Source: DASZBX01 sp035943635 (lineage in GTDB: Bacteria; Actinomycetota; Actinomycetes; Streptomycetales; Catenulisporaceae). From it: a DNA stretch of 64,000 nucleotides. Within the stretch, counting starts at the first letter, position 1. Each line of letters begins with the position of its first letter. The position numbers and the translations under genes are program-made. The notes beneath the pieces are model-generated. The model did not search any database and had not been told where the DNA came from. It worked only from the letters and a program-made list of their open reading frames with translations. Below, in pieces: positions 15,856-23,832 of this stretch. The stretch is from assembly GCA_035943635.1 (NCBI GenBank), contig DASZBX010000085.1:92747-156746 (forward strand), given 5' to 3'.

Positions 15856-17541
15856 GTCCAGCGAGTGCTCCTCCAGGTACTGCCCGATCGCGGCGACGCA
15901 GGTGCCGCCCTGGCCGATCGCGCCGCCGATCCGCTTGATCGAGCCGGCCCGCACGTCCCCGGCCGCGAACACCCCGGGGACCGAGGTCTCCATCGGCAGC
16001 GGCGGACGGTCCTGGTCCCAGGTCTGCGGCAGCAGCTCGGGGCGGCGGGCGACGTCGACGCCGGTGAGCACGAAGCCGAGTTCGTCCAGCGCGACCACGT
16101 CGCGCACCCACTGGCTGCTGGGCACCATGCCGGTCAGCACGTACAGGCTCGACGCGTTGAACACCTGGGTCGTCTCGCCGGCGTGATCCATCAACACGAC
16201 CTTCTCCAGCCGGCCGTAGCCGCGCACCTCGCCGATGTGGGTGCCGCAGTGCACCGTGATCCGTTCGTGCGCGCTGAGCAGGTCGGCCAGTTCGGCGGAC
16301 AGCGGTGCCCGGCGCAGGCTCGGTTCGGCCACGCTCAGCACGACCGCCCGGGCGTGCTCGGCCAGGTTCAGCGCGGCCTTCGCGGCGGCGTCGCCGGAGC
16401 CGGACACGACCACGTCCTCGCCCGAGGTCAGGCCCACCTCGGCGAGCGGGATGCCGTAGTACACGCCCGCGTTGGTCAGCTCCGCGACGCCGGGCGACTC
16501 CAGCCGGCGCCAGCTCATCCCGGTGGCGATCAGCACGGTCTTGCCGGCCAGCACGTCCCCGCCGGCCAGCACCACCCGGTGCGAGCCGCGCAGCGGCAGC
16601 AGGTGCTCGGCGACCCGCGCGCTGCACCACTGCACGCCGAGCCGGCGGGCCTGGGCCAGGGCCCGGTGCGCGAAGTCCGCGCCGGTCAGCCCGGTCGGCA
16701 GCCCGGCGTGGTCCTCCAGCCGGGAGATCGCCGCCGTGGCCTGGCCGCCCGGGCAGTCGTCCTCGACCACGCACACCGACAGTCCGTCGGTGGCCGCGTT
16801 GACCGCGGCGGCCAGCCCGGCCGGGCCGCCGCCGACCACGATCAGGTCGTACCGGTCCAGGGTGGCCTCCTCGGTCAGGCCGAGGGTCACCGCGAGGTCG
16901 TTGATGGACGGGTCGTACAGCGCCCGGCCGTCGTCGAACAGGACCGTGGTGGGCGGGGGGACCGGCAGGTTCAGGTCCCGGGCCATGGTCATCGCCTCGG
17001 CGTCCTCGGCCAGGTCGAGCCAGGTGAACGGGATCAGGCTGCGGGTCAGGTAGTCCTTGATCAGGTGCGATCCGGCCGCGAACCGGTGCCCGAGCACGGT
17101 CACCCCGACCGGCACGGCCCGGTACTGGGTGGCCCAGTCCTCCAGCAGGTCGTCCACGATCGGCAGCAGCCGCTCGGCCAGGCACTCGGCCGGCAGCACC
17201 AGGTAGCGGTCGACCAGGGCCTGGCTGATCGCCTGCAGTGCGGCGTCGGCCTGGTCCAGCGTGGTCAGCAGGATCCGGCGGGCCCCGGGCGCGGTGGCCT
17301 TGAGCTGGACCAGCAGCTCGGTCGCGGAGCCGTCCGGCAACTGGTGCACGCTGATCACCAGGGCGATCCCGGTGCCGGTGGCGACCACGTGGCCGAGCAC
17401 GTCGGCGGCCTCGTTCAGACTCGCCGCGCCCATCACCCGGTAGCCGGCGCAGTGCGCCCGGAAGCGGTCCACCAACTCGTCCCGGTCCACCGCGTCCGGG
17501 CTGACCAGCAGGATCAGCGGGTTGTTCGCCATCGAGGCCAT
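15853..17541 (-). CDS. Receiver-like / thioredoxin-reductase-like FAD fusion protein without redox cysteines
   Basis: The 562-residue protein has three parts. Residues 8-130 resemble a response-regulator receiver (LILLVSPDAVDRDEL, then VISVHQLPDGSATELL), but Ser64 occupies the phospho-acceptor position and the conserved C-terminal Lys is missing. Residues 140-205 resemble a glutaredoxin/thioredoxin-fold linker. Residues 230-562 are a thioredoxin-reductase-type FAD/NADPH module with GGGPAGLAAAV at 237-247, GSGDAAAKAALNL for the second nucleotide and the C-terminal VFAAGDVRAG. The CxxC of true thioredoxin reductase is replaced by VYYGIPLAE around 360-368. ATG 17541 follows AAGGGCGG. This suggests a regulatory or non-thiol FAD oxidoreductase. 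Confidence 0.8.
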   Translation of the reverse strand: MASMANNPLILLVSPDAVDRDELVDRFRAHCAGYRVMGAASLNEAADVLGHVVATGTGIALVISVHQLPDGSATELLVQLKATAPGARRILLTTLDQADAALQAISQALVDRYLVLPAECLAERLLPIVDDLLEDWATQYRAVPVGVTVLGHRFAAGSHLIKDYLTRSLIPFTWLDLAEDAEAMTMARDLNLPVPPPTTVLFDDGRALYDPSINDLAVTLGLTEEATLDRYDLIVVGGGPAGLAAAVNAATDGLSVCVVEDDCPGGQATAAISRLEDHAGLPTGLTGADFAHRALAQARRLGVQWCSARVAEHLLPLRGSHRVVLAGGDVLAGKTVLIATGMSWRRLESPGVAELTNAGVYYGIPLAEVGLTSGEDVVVSGSGDAAAKAALNLAEHARAVVLSVAEPSLRRAPLSAELADLLSAHERITVHCGTHIGEVRGYGRLEKVVLMDHAGETTQVFNASSLYVLTGMVPSSQWVRDVVALDELGFVLTGVDVARRPELLPQTWDQDRPPLPMETSVPGVFAAGDVRAGSIKRIGGAIGQGGTCVAAIGQYLEEHSLD

Positions 17542-17713
17542 GACCGGACCGCCCTTGTCGAAGAATGAGGGTCAGCTCGACGCTAACCGTTCGGCGCCCG
17601 ATCCACACTTCGGCCGCACCGTCGGAGTAGGCGCGCGGCGGGCTGGGAACCATCTCGGTACGGCGCAGGCCGGAGGGTGTGGCGGCTCGGCTGGGTGACT
17701 CGATGGGGGTCGG

Positions 17714-18193
17714 ATGAGGTCGGCAGTGGTGACGGTCGCGGCGGCGGGACTGGCCCGGGAAGCGCACGGCAGCGTGGTGGCGATGGCGGACACGACCGCC
17801 ACCGGCCTGATCGTCGCGCTCGGCGGCGGCGGTTCGTTCGTCCTGGTGCTGGCGCTGACCATCCGGGCGGCCCGGGTGTCCAACCGGGCCGGGCGGGCGG
17901 CGGCCGGCCAGGCGCAGGCCGCGCAGGCCCGCCCGGGTCGCGCCCGCACCCGGATCCGGACCCGCGGCGGCCGCAGCGGCGCGGGCGCCGGGGCCGGGGT
18001 GAAGACCGCCAAGGTCGACGCCTATCCCCCGCAGCCCTACTCGGCCCACGAGCCCACCTCGCACGGGCCGTACTCCCGGCCGTACCGGGTGCCGGCGCAG
18101 GACGAGCAGCACGGCCGGGCCCAGACCAACGGGCACCGGCCGAACGGCCCGGTCGGGGTGCCGACCGCGCCGTGGGACCCGACCGAGGACTGA
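17714..18193 (+). CDS. Hypothetical single-pass membrane protein
   Basis: The 159-residue protein has one clear hydrophobic helix (GLIVALGGGGSFVLVLALTIRAA, residues about 31-53), then a basic Arg/Ala/Gly-rich cytoplasmic stretch and a Pro/Tyr/His-rich disordered tail. ATG 17714 is preceded by GGGGGTCGG at short spacing; an alternative ATG at 17783 would begin at MADTTATG just before the helix. The stop is 4 bp before the SRPBCC gene, so they are probably co-transcribed. No family recognised. Confidence 0.6.
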   Translation: MRSAVVTVAAAGLAREAHGSVVAMADTTATGLIVALGGGGSFVLVLALTIRAARVSNRAGRAAAGQAQAAQARPGRARTRIRTRGGRSGAGAGAGVKTAKVDAYPPQPYSAHEPTSHGPYSRPYRVPAQDEQHGRAQTNGHRPNGPVGVPTAPWDPTED

Positions 18194-18197
18194 CGAG

Positions 18198-18647
18198 ATG
18201 AGATACGAGGTCGACGTCCAGGTCGCGGCCGAGCCCGAGGCGGTCTGGGCCACGTTGGCGGACGTGGAGAAGTGGCCGGAGTGGACGTCGTCGACGACCT
18301 CTGTCACGCGGCTGGAAACCGGCCCGCTGGCCGTGGGCAGCACGGCGCGGGTCGTCCAGCCCAGGCTGCGGCCGGCCGTGTACACCGTGACCGCGTGCGA
18401 GCCGGGGAAGTCGTTCACCTGGGCCGCCAAAGCGCCGGGGGTGAAGACCGTCGCAGGGCACTACATCGAGCCGGGCGAGGACGGACGGTCGGCCGTGCGG
18501 CTCGTCCTGGAGCAGTCGGGACTGCTGTCCGCGTTCGTCGGATTGTTTGCGGGCGGCCTGATCCGGCGCTACCTGGCCCTCGAAGCCGAGGGCCTGCGGC
18601 AGCGCAGCGAATCAGGGCCCGCACCAGTGGATCAGGGTACTGTATGA
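18198..18647 (+). CDS. SRPBCC-family (polyketide cyclase/START-like) protein
   Basis: The 149-residue protein has the SRPBCC opening YEVDVQVAAEPEAVWATLADVEKWPEW followed by a helix-grip beta sheet and a long C-terminal helix (GLIRRYLALEAEGLRQ). Such proteins bind lipids or other hydrophobic ligands in a central cavity; actinomycetes have many with no assigned role. It lies directly after a small membrane protein and may act with it. Confidence 0.75.
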   Translation: MRYEVDVQVAAEPEAVWATLADVEKWPEWTSSTTSVTRLETGPLAVGSTARVVQPRLRPAVYTVTACEPGKSFTWAAKAPGVKTVAGHYIEPGEDGRSAVRLVLEQSGLLSAFVGLFAGGLIRRYLALEAEGLRQRSESGPAPVDQGTV

Positions 18648-18651
18648 CCGT

Positions 18652-18858
18652 CTAACGGTGCAGATGTAGGTGCACCACGACGGTCGTGACGAGTCCCGCA
18701 CCGACCAGCACCCCGACGAGGAAGATCCGGATCGGGGACGCCGGCCAGGCGAGGCTGTTCCCGCGGTACTGGTCCCGTCCGGATCCTTCCGACGAGTGAT
18801 GATGTCCGCCGCCGCCTCCGCCGGACCAGTTCGATTCCCCTCCGCCGCCTTCGTGCAT
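18652..18858 (-). CDS. Small Gly/His-rich tail-anchored membrane protein
   Basis: The 68-residue protein starts with a Gly-rich segment (MHEGGGGESNWSGGGGGGHHH) and ends in one membrane helix, IRIFLVGVLVGAGLVTTVVV, followed by HLHLHR. The His clusters at both ends of the helix are unusual and could bind metal. It converges on the SRPBCC gene with 4 bp between stops. I do not recognise a family. The small size lowers confidence, but the helix and an upstream GGGAGCCTGAAA suggest a real gene. Confidence 0.5.
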   Translation of the reverse strand: MHEGGGGESNWSGGGGGGHHHSSEGSGRDQYRGNSLAWPASPIRIFLVGVLVGAGLVTTVVVHLHLHR

Positions 18859-18982
18859 TTTCAGGCTCCCTCCCGAAATGCCGACACTCCCTGCGGCCGA
18901 GTGTGCGCAGCGCGGACGAATGCGGCAATCGCCCCGGATCGTTTGGCCACGGACCGTTGCAAACCGCGGACTCCGGGCCCGG

Positions 18983-20284
18983 TCACGCGACGATGGTGGG
19001 CGACGGCACTCCGGCCAGGGCTTCGAGGGTCTCCGGCCGGTCCGGCACGAGCAGCAGGTCGTCCACGCCGACCGCCCGGTACTCGGCCAGGGCCGCGCGG
19101 ATCACGGCCACCGACCCGATCCCGCCGATCGCGCCGAGCAGGTCGTCCGGCGCGGCGGCCACCACCGAGCGGATGTGCGCGCCGGACCGGGCCAGCCGGA
19201 TCAGCTCGCCGAACCCGGCCTCGGAGAACATGCCCGCGAAGCCCGGCGCGCGCAGGTACGGCACCAGGGAGCGCAGCAGGTCGCGCCGCGCGGTCTCGTC
19301 CGGGTCGAGCGCGACCGGGATCCACAGGGCCAGCCGGGGCGTCGGGCGCCCGGTCCGTTCCGCCGCCAGCTGCACCCGGCCGCGCAGTCGGGCCATGTGT
19401 TCGACCGTGCCGATCGGGACGATGATCCGGTCCGCCCGGGTCACCGCCACCTCGGTCAGCTCCGCGTCGAAGGCCAGGATCGAGACCGCGCCGTGGGACG
19501 GCGGCAGCGAGCCGGTGAAGCCGCGGGTGCGCACCACCGAGCCGGCGAACTCGACCGGGTGCCCGGCCAGCAGGCCGGTGCCGGGGCCGAGTTCGGGGGT
19601 GGGGTTCTGGTCGGAGGCTTGGTCGGCGGTTGTTCCGGAGCCGTTCTCGGCGCCGGGCGTGCCGTCCGGCCCGGAGCCGGAGCCGGGCCCGGCGGCCGGT
19701 TCGGCGCCGGTCCCCGGCGCGGGGTCCTCGATCCGGCTGCCCGGGCGCCCGGCCGGCCCGGAACCGCCCGGCGCGCCGAAGTGCCCGCGCGACCCGTTCG
19801 CCCGGGCCGGGCCGACCACCCGGCCGGGTCCGGCCGCGCTCGGCCCCGGGCCCGGGGCCCAGGAGCCGCGCAGCACCAGCGCGGACTCGGCCAGCACGGT
19901 CGCCGACTCCCCGCGGGACCGGCCGTGCCAGTCCTCCACCACGGTCGAGGTCGACGCGGACAGCGCCACGTCCACCCGGCGGCCGGTCAGCGCGGCCACC
20001 GAGGCCGCGCCGCGGGCGATGGTGACCGGGTCGCGCACGGCGGCCGGCAGCGGGCCGACCGTGATCCGGGCCTGGCCCCGGCCCATCGCGGTGGCCAGCG
20101 CGAACGCGTCGTGGCCGGTCGCCTCGCCGATCATCACCTCGCGGTAGCCGAGCAGGTCGGCCAGGATCGCGAGCTCCAGCGACCGGGCCGGGTCCGCGTC
20201 GGTGCGGATCCCCACCAGCACGCCCCACTCCGCGGTCGACGGCGGCGACGGGCCGGCGGCGCGTCCCGGCGGGTCGACCCCCAT
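18983..20284 (-). CDS. Luciferase-like monooxygenase-family (probably F420-dependent) oxidoreductase with a disordered insertion
   Basis: The 433-residue protein has the TIM-barrel layout of LLM oxidoreductases: VLVGIRTDADPARSLELAILADLLGYREVMIGE at the N-terminus, GPLPAAVRDPVTIARGAASVAALTGRRVDVAL in the middle and DDLLLVPDRPETLEALAG at the end. Such actinobacterial enzymes use F420 or FMN to oxidise or reduce small organics. About 95 residues (143-238) made of Gly, Pro, Ala and Ser interrupt the barrel after VLAESALVLRGSW. They look disordered and unlike the rest of the protein. ATG 20284 is preceded by GGGGGAGG; another ATG two codons upstream is possible. Confidence 0.8.
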   Translation of the reverse strand: MGVDPPGRAAGPSPPSTAEWGVLVGIRTDADPARSLELAILADLLGYREVMIGEATGHDAFALATAMGRGQARITVGPLPAAVRDPVTIARGAASVAALTGRRVDVALSASTSTVVEDWHGRSRGESATVLAESALVLRGSWAPGPGPSAAGPGRVVGPARANGSRGHFGAPGGSGPAGRPGSRIEDPAPGTGAEPAAGPGSGSGPDGTPGAENGSGTTADQASDQNPTPELGPGTGLLAGHPVEFAGSVVRTRGFTGSLPPSHGAVSILAFDAELTEVAVTRADRIIVPIGTVEHMARLRGRVQLAAERTGRPTPRLALWIPVALDPDETARRDLLRSLVPYLRAPGFAGMFSEAGFGELIRLARSGAHIRSVVAAAPDDLLGAIGGIGSVAVIRAALAEYRAVGVDDLLLVPDRPETLEALAGVPSPTIVA

Positions 20285-20532
20285 GCTCATCCTCCCCCTG
20301 TCGACGGCGGCGTTTCGGCAAAACGTATCGGCATAGACCCCGCCCGCGAAAGACCAAGCGTCCGGCGAGCTGTCCGCACCGGGTAAATCGGTCGCAACCG
20401 AACGATCACGCGCCCGGACCCGCCGCGACCGGCCCTGGCCCGCGGCGCGGGCTCGGACGGCGACCGGACCCGGCGCGGGGCCTGGCGTGCGGGCGGGCAC
20501 GGGCGGCGCGAGAAGCTTGAGGAGCGGAAAAG

Positions 20533-20769
20533 GTGCGCATAACTTCCCTCGGCCACGCGGGCATGCTGATCGACGCGGCCGCGGGTATTGTATGCGACCC
20601 CTGGTTCACTCCGGCGTACTTCGGTTCCTGGGTGCCCTTCCCGGACGACAGCCGGATCAATCCCCGCGAGCCCCCGCGGGCACTGCCGGAGGGCGACGCC
20701 GACTCCGACGCCGCGTGCCCGGAGATCACGGCCGTCGCCGTCACGCAGAGACCAACAAACCTGAGCTGA
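20533..20769 (+). pseudogene. N-terminal remnant of an MBL-fold hydrolase
   Basis: GTG 20533 follows GAGGAGCGGAAAAG. The first 45 residues (RITSLGHAGMLID, then IVCDPWFTPAYFGSWVPFPDDS) are the opening strands of a metallo-beta-lactamase-fold protein of the UlaG-like type. The frame then runs into unrelated sequence and stops before the HxHxDH zinc motif. Intact relatives are several hundred residues long. The start signals are intact, so a short useless peptide may still be made. Confidence 0.6.
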
Positions 20770-20778
20770 GCTGGAGAT

Positions 20779-21006
20779 ATGCCGAACTTCCTGATCATCT
20801 GCAACCGTCGTACCGGCGAGCAGAGCGTTCAGGAGTTTCTCGCCGGGCCGGAGCACGTGGCCATCCGAGCCAGGTTCGCCGCCGAGCGCGCGAACCGTGC
20901 TGATCATGATATCGAGGTCGTCGTGCTCAGCAGCGCCTCGCGCGAGATGCTGGAGCAGACCCACACCCGCTATTTCAAGACCACGCAGGAGCTCATGGCC
21001 GCCTGA
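20779..21006 (+). CDS. Hypothetical 75-residue protein
   Basis: ATG 20779 follows GAGCTGGAGAT. The protein starts MPNFLIICNRRTGE and ends YFKTTQELMAA, with a plausible beta-alpha-beta pattern (FLIICNR, a helix with VAIRARFAAERAN, then IEVVVLSSAS). No motif allows a function to be named. It is 9 bp after the MBL remnant and is followed by a hairpin at 21084-21114. Codon use is moderately biased, less than its neighbours. Confidence 0.5.
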   Translation: MPNFLIICNRRTGEQSVQEFLAGPEHVAIRARFAAERANRADHDIEVVVLSSASREMLEQTHTRYFKTTQELMAA

Positions 21007-21083
21007 GGAGGCAGCCAGAAAGCCCTCTCAGGCCACACCACAACGCGGCTGCTGCGCTGACCCGCGGCCACCGTGCCGACCAT

Positions 21084-21114
21084 GGCGGCTTCCGACCTTC
21101 TGACGGAAGCCGCC
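21084..21114. terminator. Hairpin between convergent genes
   Basis: GGCGGCTTCC and GGAAGCCGCC form a perfect 10-bp stem with an 11-base loop. It sits between the stop of the 75-residue gene and the stop of the TetR gene, so it can serve both strands. There is no U-tract, as is common in actinomycetes. Confidence 0.6.
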
Positions 21115-21141
21115 AGGCTGGCGTCTGCATAAACCCTGGTC

Positions 21142-21747
21142 TCAGTCCCGCCGGCGCAGCCCCTCGAAGACCAGGGTGCTCAGTGCGTCGGCGATCTCCT
21201 TGCCGCCGCTGGGCGCGCCGTCCGCGCCGGGGTCGTCCTGGTCCGGGCGGTACCACTCGGACACCGAGTTCACCAGGCCGAAGATCAGCCGGGCGGTCAG
21301 CCGCGGGTCCAGGTCCGGGCGCAGGTCGCCCTCCTCGACCGCGGCGCGGACCAGTTCGGCCACCCGGTGGTCGAACTCGCGCCGGCGGGCCAGCGCGGCC
21401 CGCTCGGTCTCGCTGTTGCCGCGCACGCGCAGCAGCAACGTGACGTAGGGCAGGTTGCGCACCAGCTCCTGGCAGGTGTGCTCGAGCACGTGGGCCAGCT
21501 GCCCGGCCGCGCCGAGGTCGGTCAGGGTCGGCTCGTCGAGCACGGCGAACAGGCCGTCCAGCGCCCGGGTGACGGCCAGACGGAGCAACTCCTCCTTGCC
21601 GGCCACGTGGTGGTAGATCGAGGATTTGCTGATCCCGGCCGCCTTGGCCAGGTCTTCCATGGACGTGCCGTCATACCCGCGCAGGTTGAACACCCCGACC
21701 GCGACGCTCAGCAGGGATTCGGTGGTGTACGTGTCTCGCTTGGGCAC
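21142..21747 (-). CDS. TetR-family regulator, probable phenylacetate repressor PaaR
   Basis: The 201-residue protein has the TetR DNA-binding domain (TTESLLSVAVGVFNLRGYDG, then MEDLAKAAGISKSSIYHHVAGKEELL) and an all-helical ligand domain. GTG 21747 follows AGAGGAG. It is divergent from paaN, and the 10-bp palindrome CGAACGTTCG lies 33 bp upstream of this start. The same core occurs in front of paaA. By analogy with PaaR of other bacteria, phenylacetyl-CoA would be the inducer; that is inferred from context. Confidence 0.85.
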   Translation of the reverse strand: MPKRDTYTTESLLSVAVGVFNLRGYDGTSMEDLAKAAGISKSSIYHHVAGKEELLRLAVTRALDGLFAVLDEPTLTDLGAAGQLAHVLEHTCQELVRNLPYVTLLLRVRGNSETERAALARRREFDHRVAELVRAAVEEGDLRPDLDPRLTARLIFGLVNSVSEWYRPDQDDPGADGAPSGGKEIADALSTLVFEGLRRRD

Positions 21748-21779
21748 TACCCGTTCTCCTCTTTCGGACTTGAGACTAA

Positions 21780-21789
21780 CGAACGTTCG
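21780..21789. promoter_or_regulatory. Operator between tetR and paaN
   Basis: The core CGAACGTTCG, followed by GTTAA, lies in the divergent promoter. It matches the palindrome at 2951-2964 upstream of paaA (the left flank differs at one base). It probably binds the adjacent TetR protein. Confidence 0.7.
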
Positions 21790-21842
21790 GTTAATGTACT
21801 GAGGACGAGGACGTGTAGAAACCAAGCACGAGAGGAACGCTC

Positions 21843-23522
21843 ATGTCTGGGACCGGCAACGCCGCCGACCTGGTGGCCCGCCACCGCCCGACGCTGGACG
21901 CGGCGCTGGCCGCGGTCGGCTCGCGCGAATTCTTCACCCATTTCCCCGAGCATGCCAAGGCCTACCCCGAGCAGGGCCCGGCCGGGGGCAAGGCGTGGTT
22001 CGACTCGGTCCTCGGCACCGGCTATCCGTTGGAGCAGGCCGGAACGGACGGGCGGGCCGGGGCCGAGCGGTCGCCGTACGGCTTCGACCTGGGCATCGAC
22101 TACCCGCACGCCGATCCGGACGAGCTGCTGAGCGCGGCCTGCGCGGCGATCGCGCCGTGGCGGGACGCCGGCGCACAGGTCCGGGCGGCGGTGTGCATCG
22201 AGATCCTGACCCGGCTGAACCAGCGCTCGTTCGACATCGCGTTCGCGGCCATGCACACCTCGGGGCAGGCGTTCCCGATGGCGTTCCAGGCGGCCGGGCC
22301 GCACGCCCAGGACCGCGGCCTGGAGGCGGTGGTCTACGCGTACCGGGCGCAGACCGACCACGTCGAGTCCGCACTCTGGGAGAAGCCGCAGGGCTCGCGC
22401 CCGCCGATCCGGCTGGCCAAGAAGTGGCGGACCGTGCCGCGCGGGGTCGCCCTGGTGATCGGCTGCAACACCTTCCCGACCTGGAACGGCTACCCGGGCC
22501 TGTTCGCCTCCCTGGCCACCGGCAACGCGGTGCTGGTCAAGCCGCACCCGGGCGCGGTCCTGCCGCTGGCGGTCACCGTCGAGGCGGCCCGCGCGGTGCT
22601 GGCCGAGCACGGCTTCGACCCGAACCTGGTCGCCCTGGCCGTGGAGAACCAAGGCGAGGGCCTGGCCAAGACCCTGGCCCTGCGGCCCGAGGTGAAGATC
22701 ATCGACTACACCGGGTCGACCGAGTTCGGCGACTGGCTGGAGCGCAACGCCCAGCAGGCGCAGGTCTACACCGAGAAGGCCGGCGTCAACACCATCATCG
22801 TGGACTCGTTCGCGGCCGAGGAGTACCAGGCCGCGCTCGGCCACCTGGCCTTCTCGCTCTCGCTCTACACCGCGCAGATGTGCACCTCGCCGCAGAACAT
22901 CCTGGTGCCCCGGGACGGGATCCGGGTCGGCGGGGAGTCGAAGTCCTTCGAGGGGTTCGGCGCGGACCTGGCCGGCGCGGTGGACCGGCTGCTCGGCGAC
23001 CCGGCCAAGGCCGGCGCGATCCTGGGCGCGGTGGTCAACCCGTTCATCACCGAGCGGCTGGCCGAGGCCGGGTCCGTCGGCAAGACGGTGCTGGCCTCGC
23101 GCGCGATCGAGCTGCCGGACTTCCCCGAGGCCACGGTGCGCACCCCGCTGATCGCGGCCGTCGACGCCGAGGACGCGCAGGTCTACACGCACGAGTGGTT
23201 CGGCCCGGTGTCCTTCCTGATCGGCACCGACTCGACCACCCACTCGATCGAGCTGTACCGGGTCACGGTCGGCGCGCACGGCGCGCTGACCGCCGCGGTC
23301 TACTCCACCGACGAGGCCGTGATCGACGCGGCCGAGGAGGCCACCTGGGAGGCCGGCGCGAACCTGTCGGTGAACCTGACCGGCGCGGTCTACATGAACC
23401 AGTCGGCCGGATTCTCGGACTACCACGGCACGGGCGTGAACCCGGCGGCGAACGCGGCGTATACGGATGCTGCGTTCGTGGCGTCCCGGTTCCGCCGGGT
23501 GCAGTCGCGGCGGCCCGCCTAG
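21843..23522 (+). CDS. paaN: Phenylacetate degradation protein PaaN (aldehyde dehydrogenase-like)
   Basis: The 559-residue protein is an aldehyde-dehydrogenase-superfamily member of the PaaN type: VPRGVALVIGCNTFPTWNGYPGLF (cofactor entry), IIDYTGSTEFGDWLE and TAQMCTSPQNILVP with the nucleophilic Cys. In actinobacteria PaaN accompanies paaABCDE and is thought to oxidise the ring-opened aldehyde, the role of the PaaZ dehydrogenase domain in other bacteria. It is divergent from a TetR gene with a shared operator. The TAG stop overlaps the outer end of a 28-bp inverted repeat (23519), so the native C-terminus may have been changed. Confidence 0.85.
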   Translation: MSGTGNAADLVARHRPTLDAALAAVGSREFFTHFPEHAKAYPEQGPAGGKAWFDSVLGTGYPLEQAGTDGRAGAERSPYGFDLGIDYPHADPDELLSAACAAIAPWRDAGAQVRAAVCIEILTRLNQRSFDIAFAAMHTSGQAFPMAFQAAGPHAQDRGLEAVVYAYRAQTDHVESALWEKPQGSRPPIRLAKKWRTVPRGVALVIGCNTFPTWNGYPGLFASLATGNAVLVKPHPGAVLPLAVTVEAARAVLAEHGFDPNLVALAVENQGEGLAKTLALRPEVKIIDYTGSTEFGDWLERNAQQAQVYTEKAGVNTIIVDSFAAEEYQAALGHLAFSLSLYTAQMCTSPQNILVPRDGIRVGGESKSFEGFGADLAGAVDRLLGDPAKAGAILGAVVNPFITERLAEAGSVGKTVLASRAIELPDFPEATVRTPLIAAVDAEDAQVYTHEWFGPVSFLIGTDSTTHSIELYRVTVGAHGALTAAVYSTDEAVIDAAEEATWEAGANLSVNLTGAVYMNQSAGFSDYHGTGVNPAANAAYTDAAFVASRFRRVQSRRPA

Positions 23523-23687
23523 ACGAGTTGTTCCGAATTCTGGCGCCTGAGCCGAGTTGCTGGTAGGTGCGCTGACCTGCCGGGTGAGTGCGCACGGCGA
23601 AACGGCTCAGCGGTGGTGGCTGGGCGTGCGGCCAGGCGCCGCCGATCAGGCGTTTCGCCGCGCCAGAATTCGGAACAACTCGTCTAG
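23519..23687. repeat. 169-bp inverted-repeat element (MITE-like)
   Basis: A 28-bp sequence beginning CTAGACGAGTTGTTCCGAAT at 23519-23546 is repeated perfectly in inverse orientation at 23660-23687. A second nested dyad (CGGCGAAACG 23595-23604 with CGTTTCGCCG 23651-23660) lies inside. The element has no ORF and is bounded by CTAG at both ends. Its left end supplies the paaN stop codon. It could be a non-autonomous transposable element or a very large bidirectional hairpin; the remaining part of the 23523-23832 gap shows only weak promoter-like dyads (GTGACATGTCTCAC at 23701). Confidence 0.75.
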
Positions 23688-23832
23688 ACGGTCCGGGCAG
23701 TGTGACATGTCTCACGTCCGCCGTGCCGGGAGCACGGTGAACCGTGTGAGCTGTGCGACATGAGAGCGGCGATGTGACACTTGTGGTGCCGGGCGGTCAC
23801 CGTCCGGCACCATTCGTCTTGAGGAGGCCCGC

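Noticed and set aside
23660..23687. CRISPR-like repeat
   Set aside because: Only one inverted pair, no direct repeats and no spacers.
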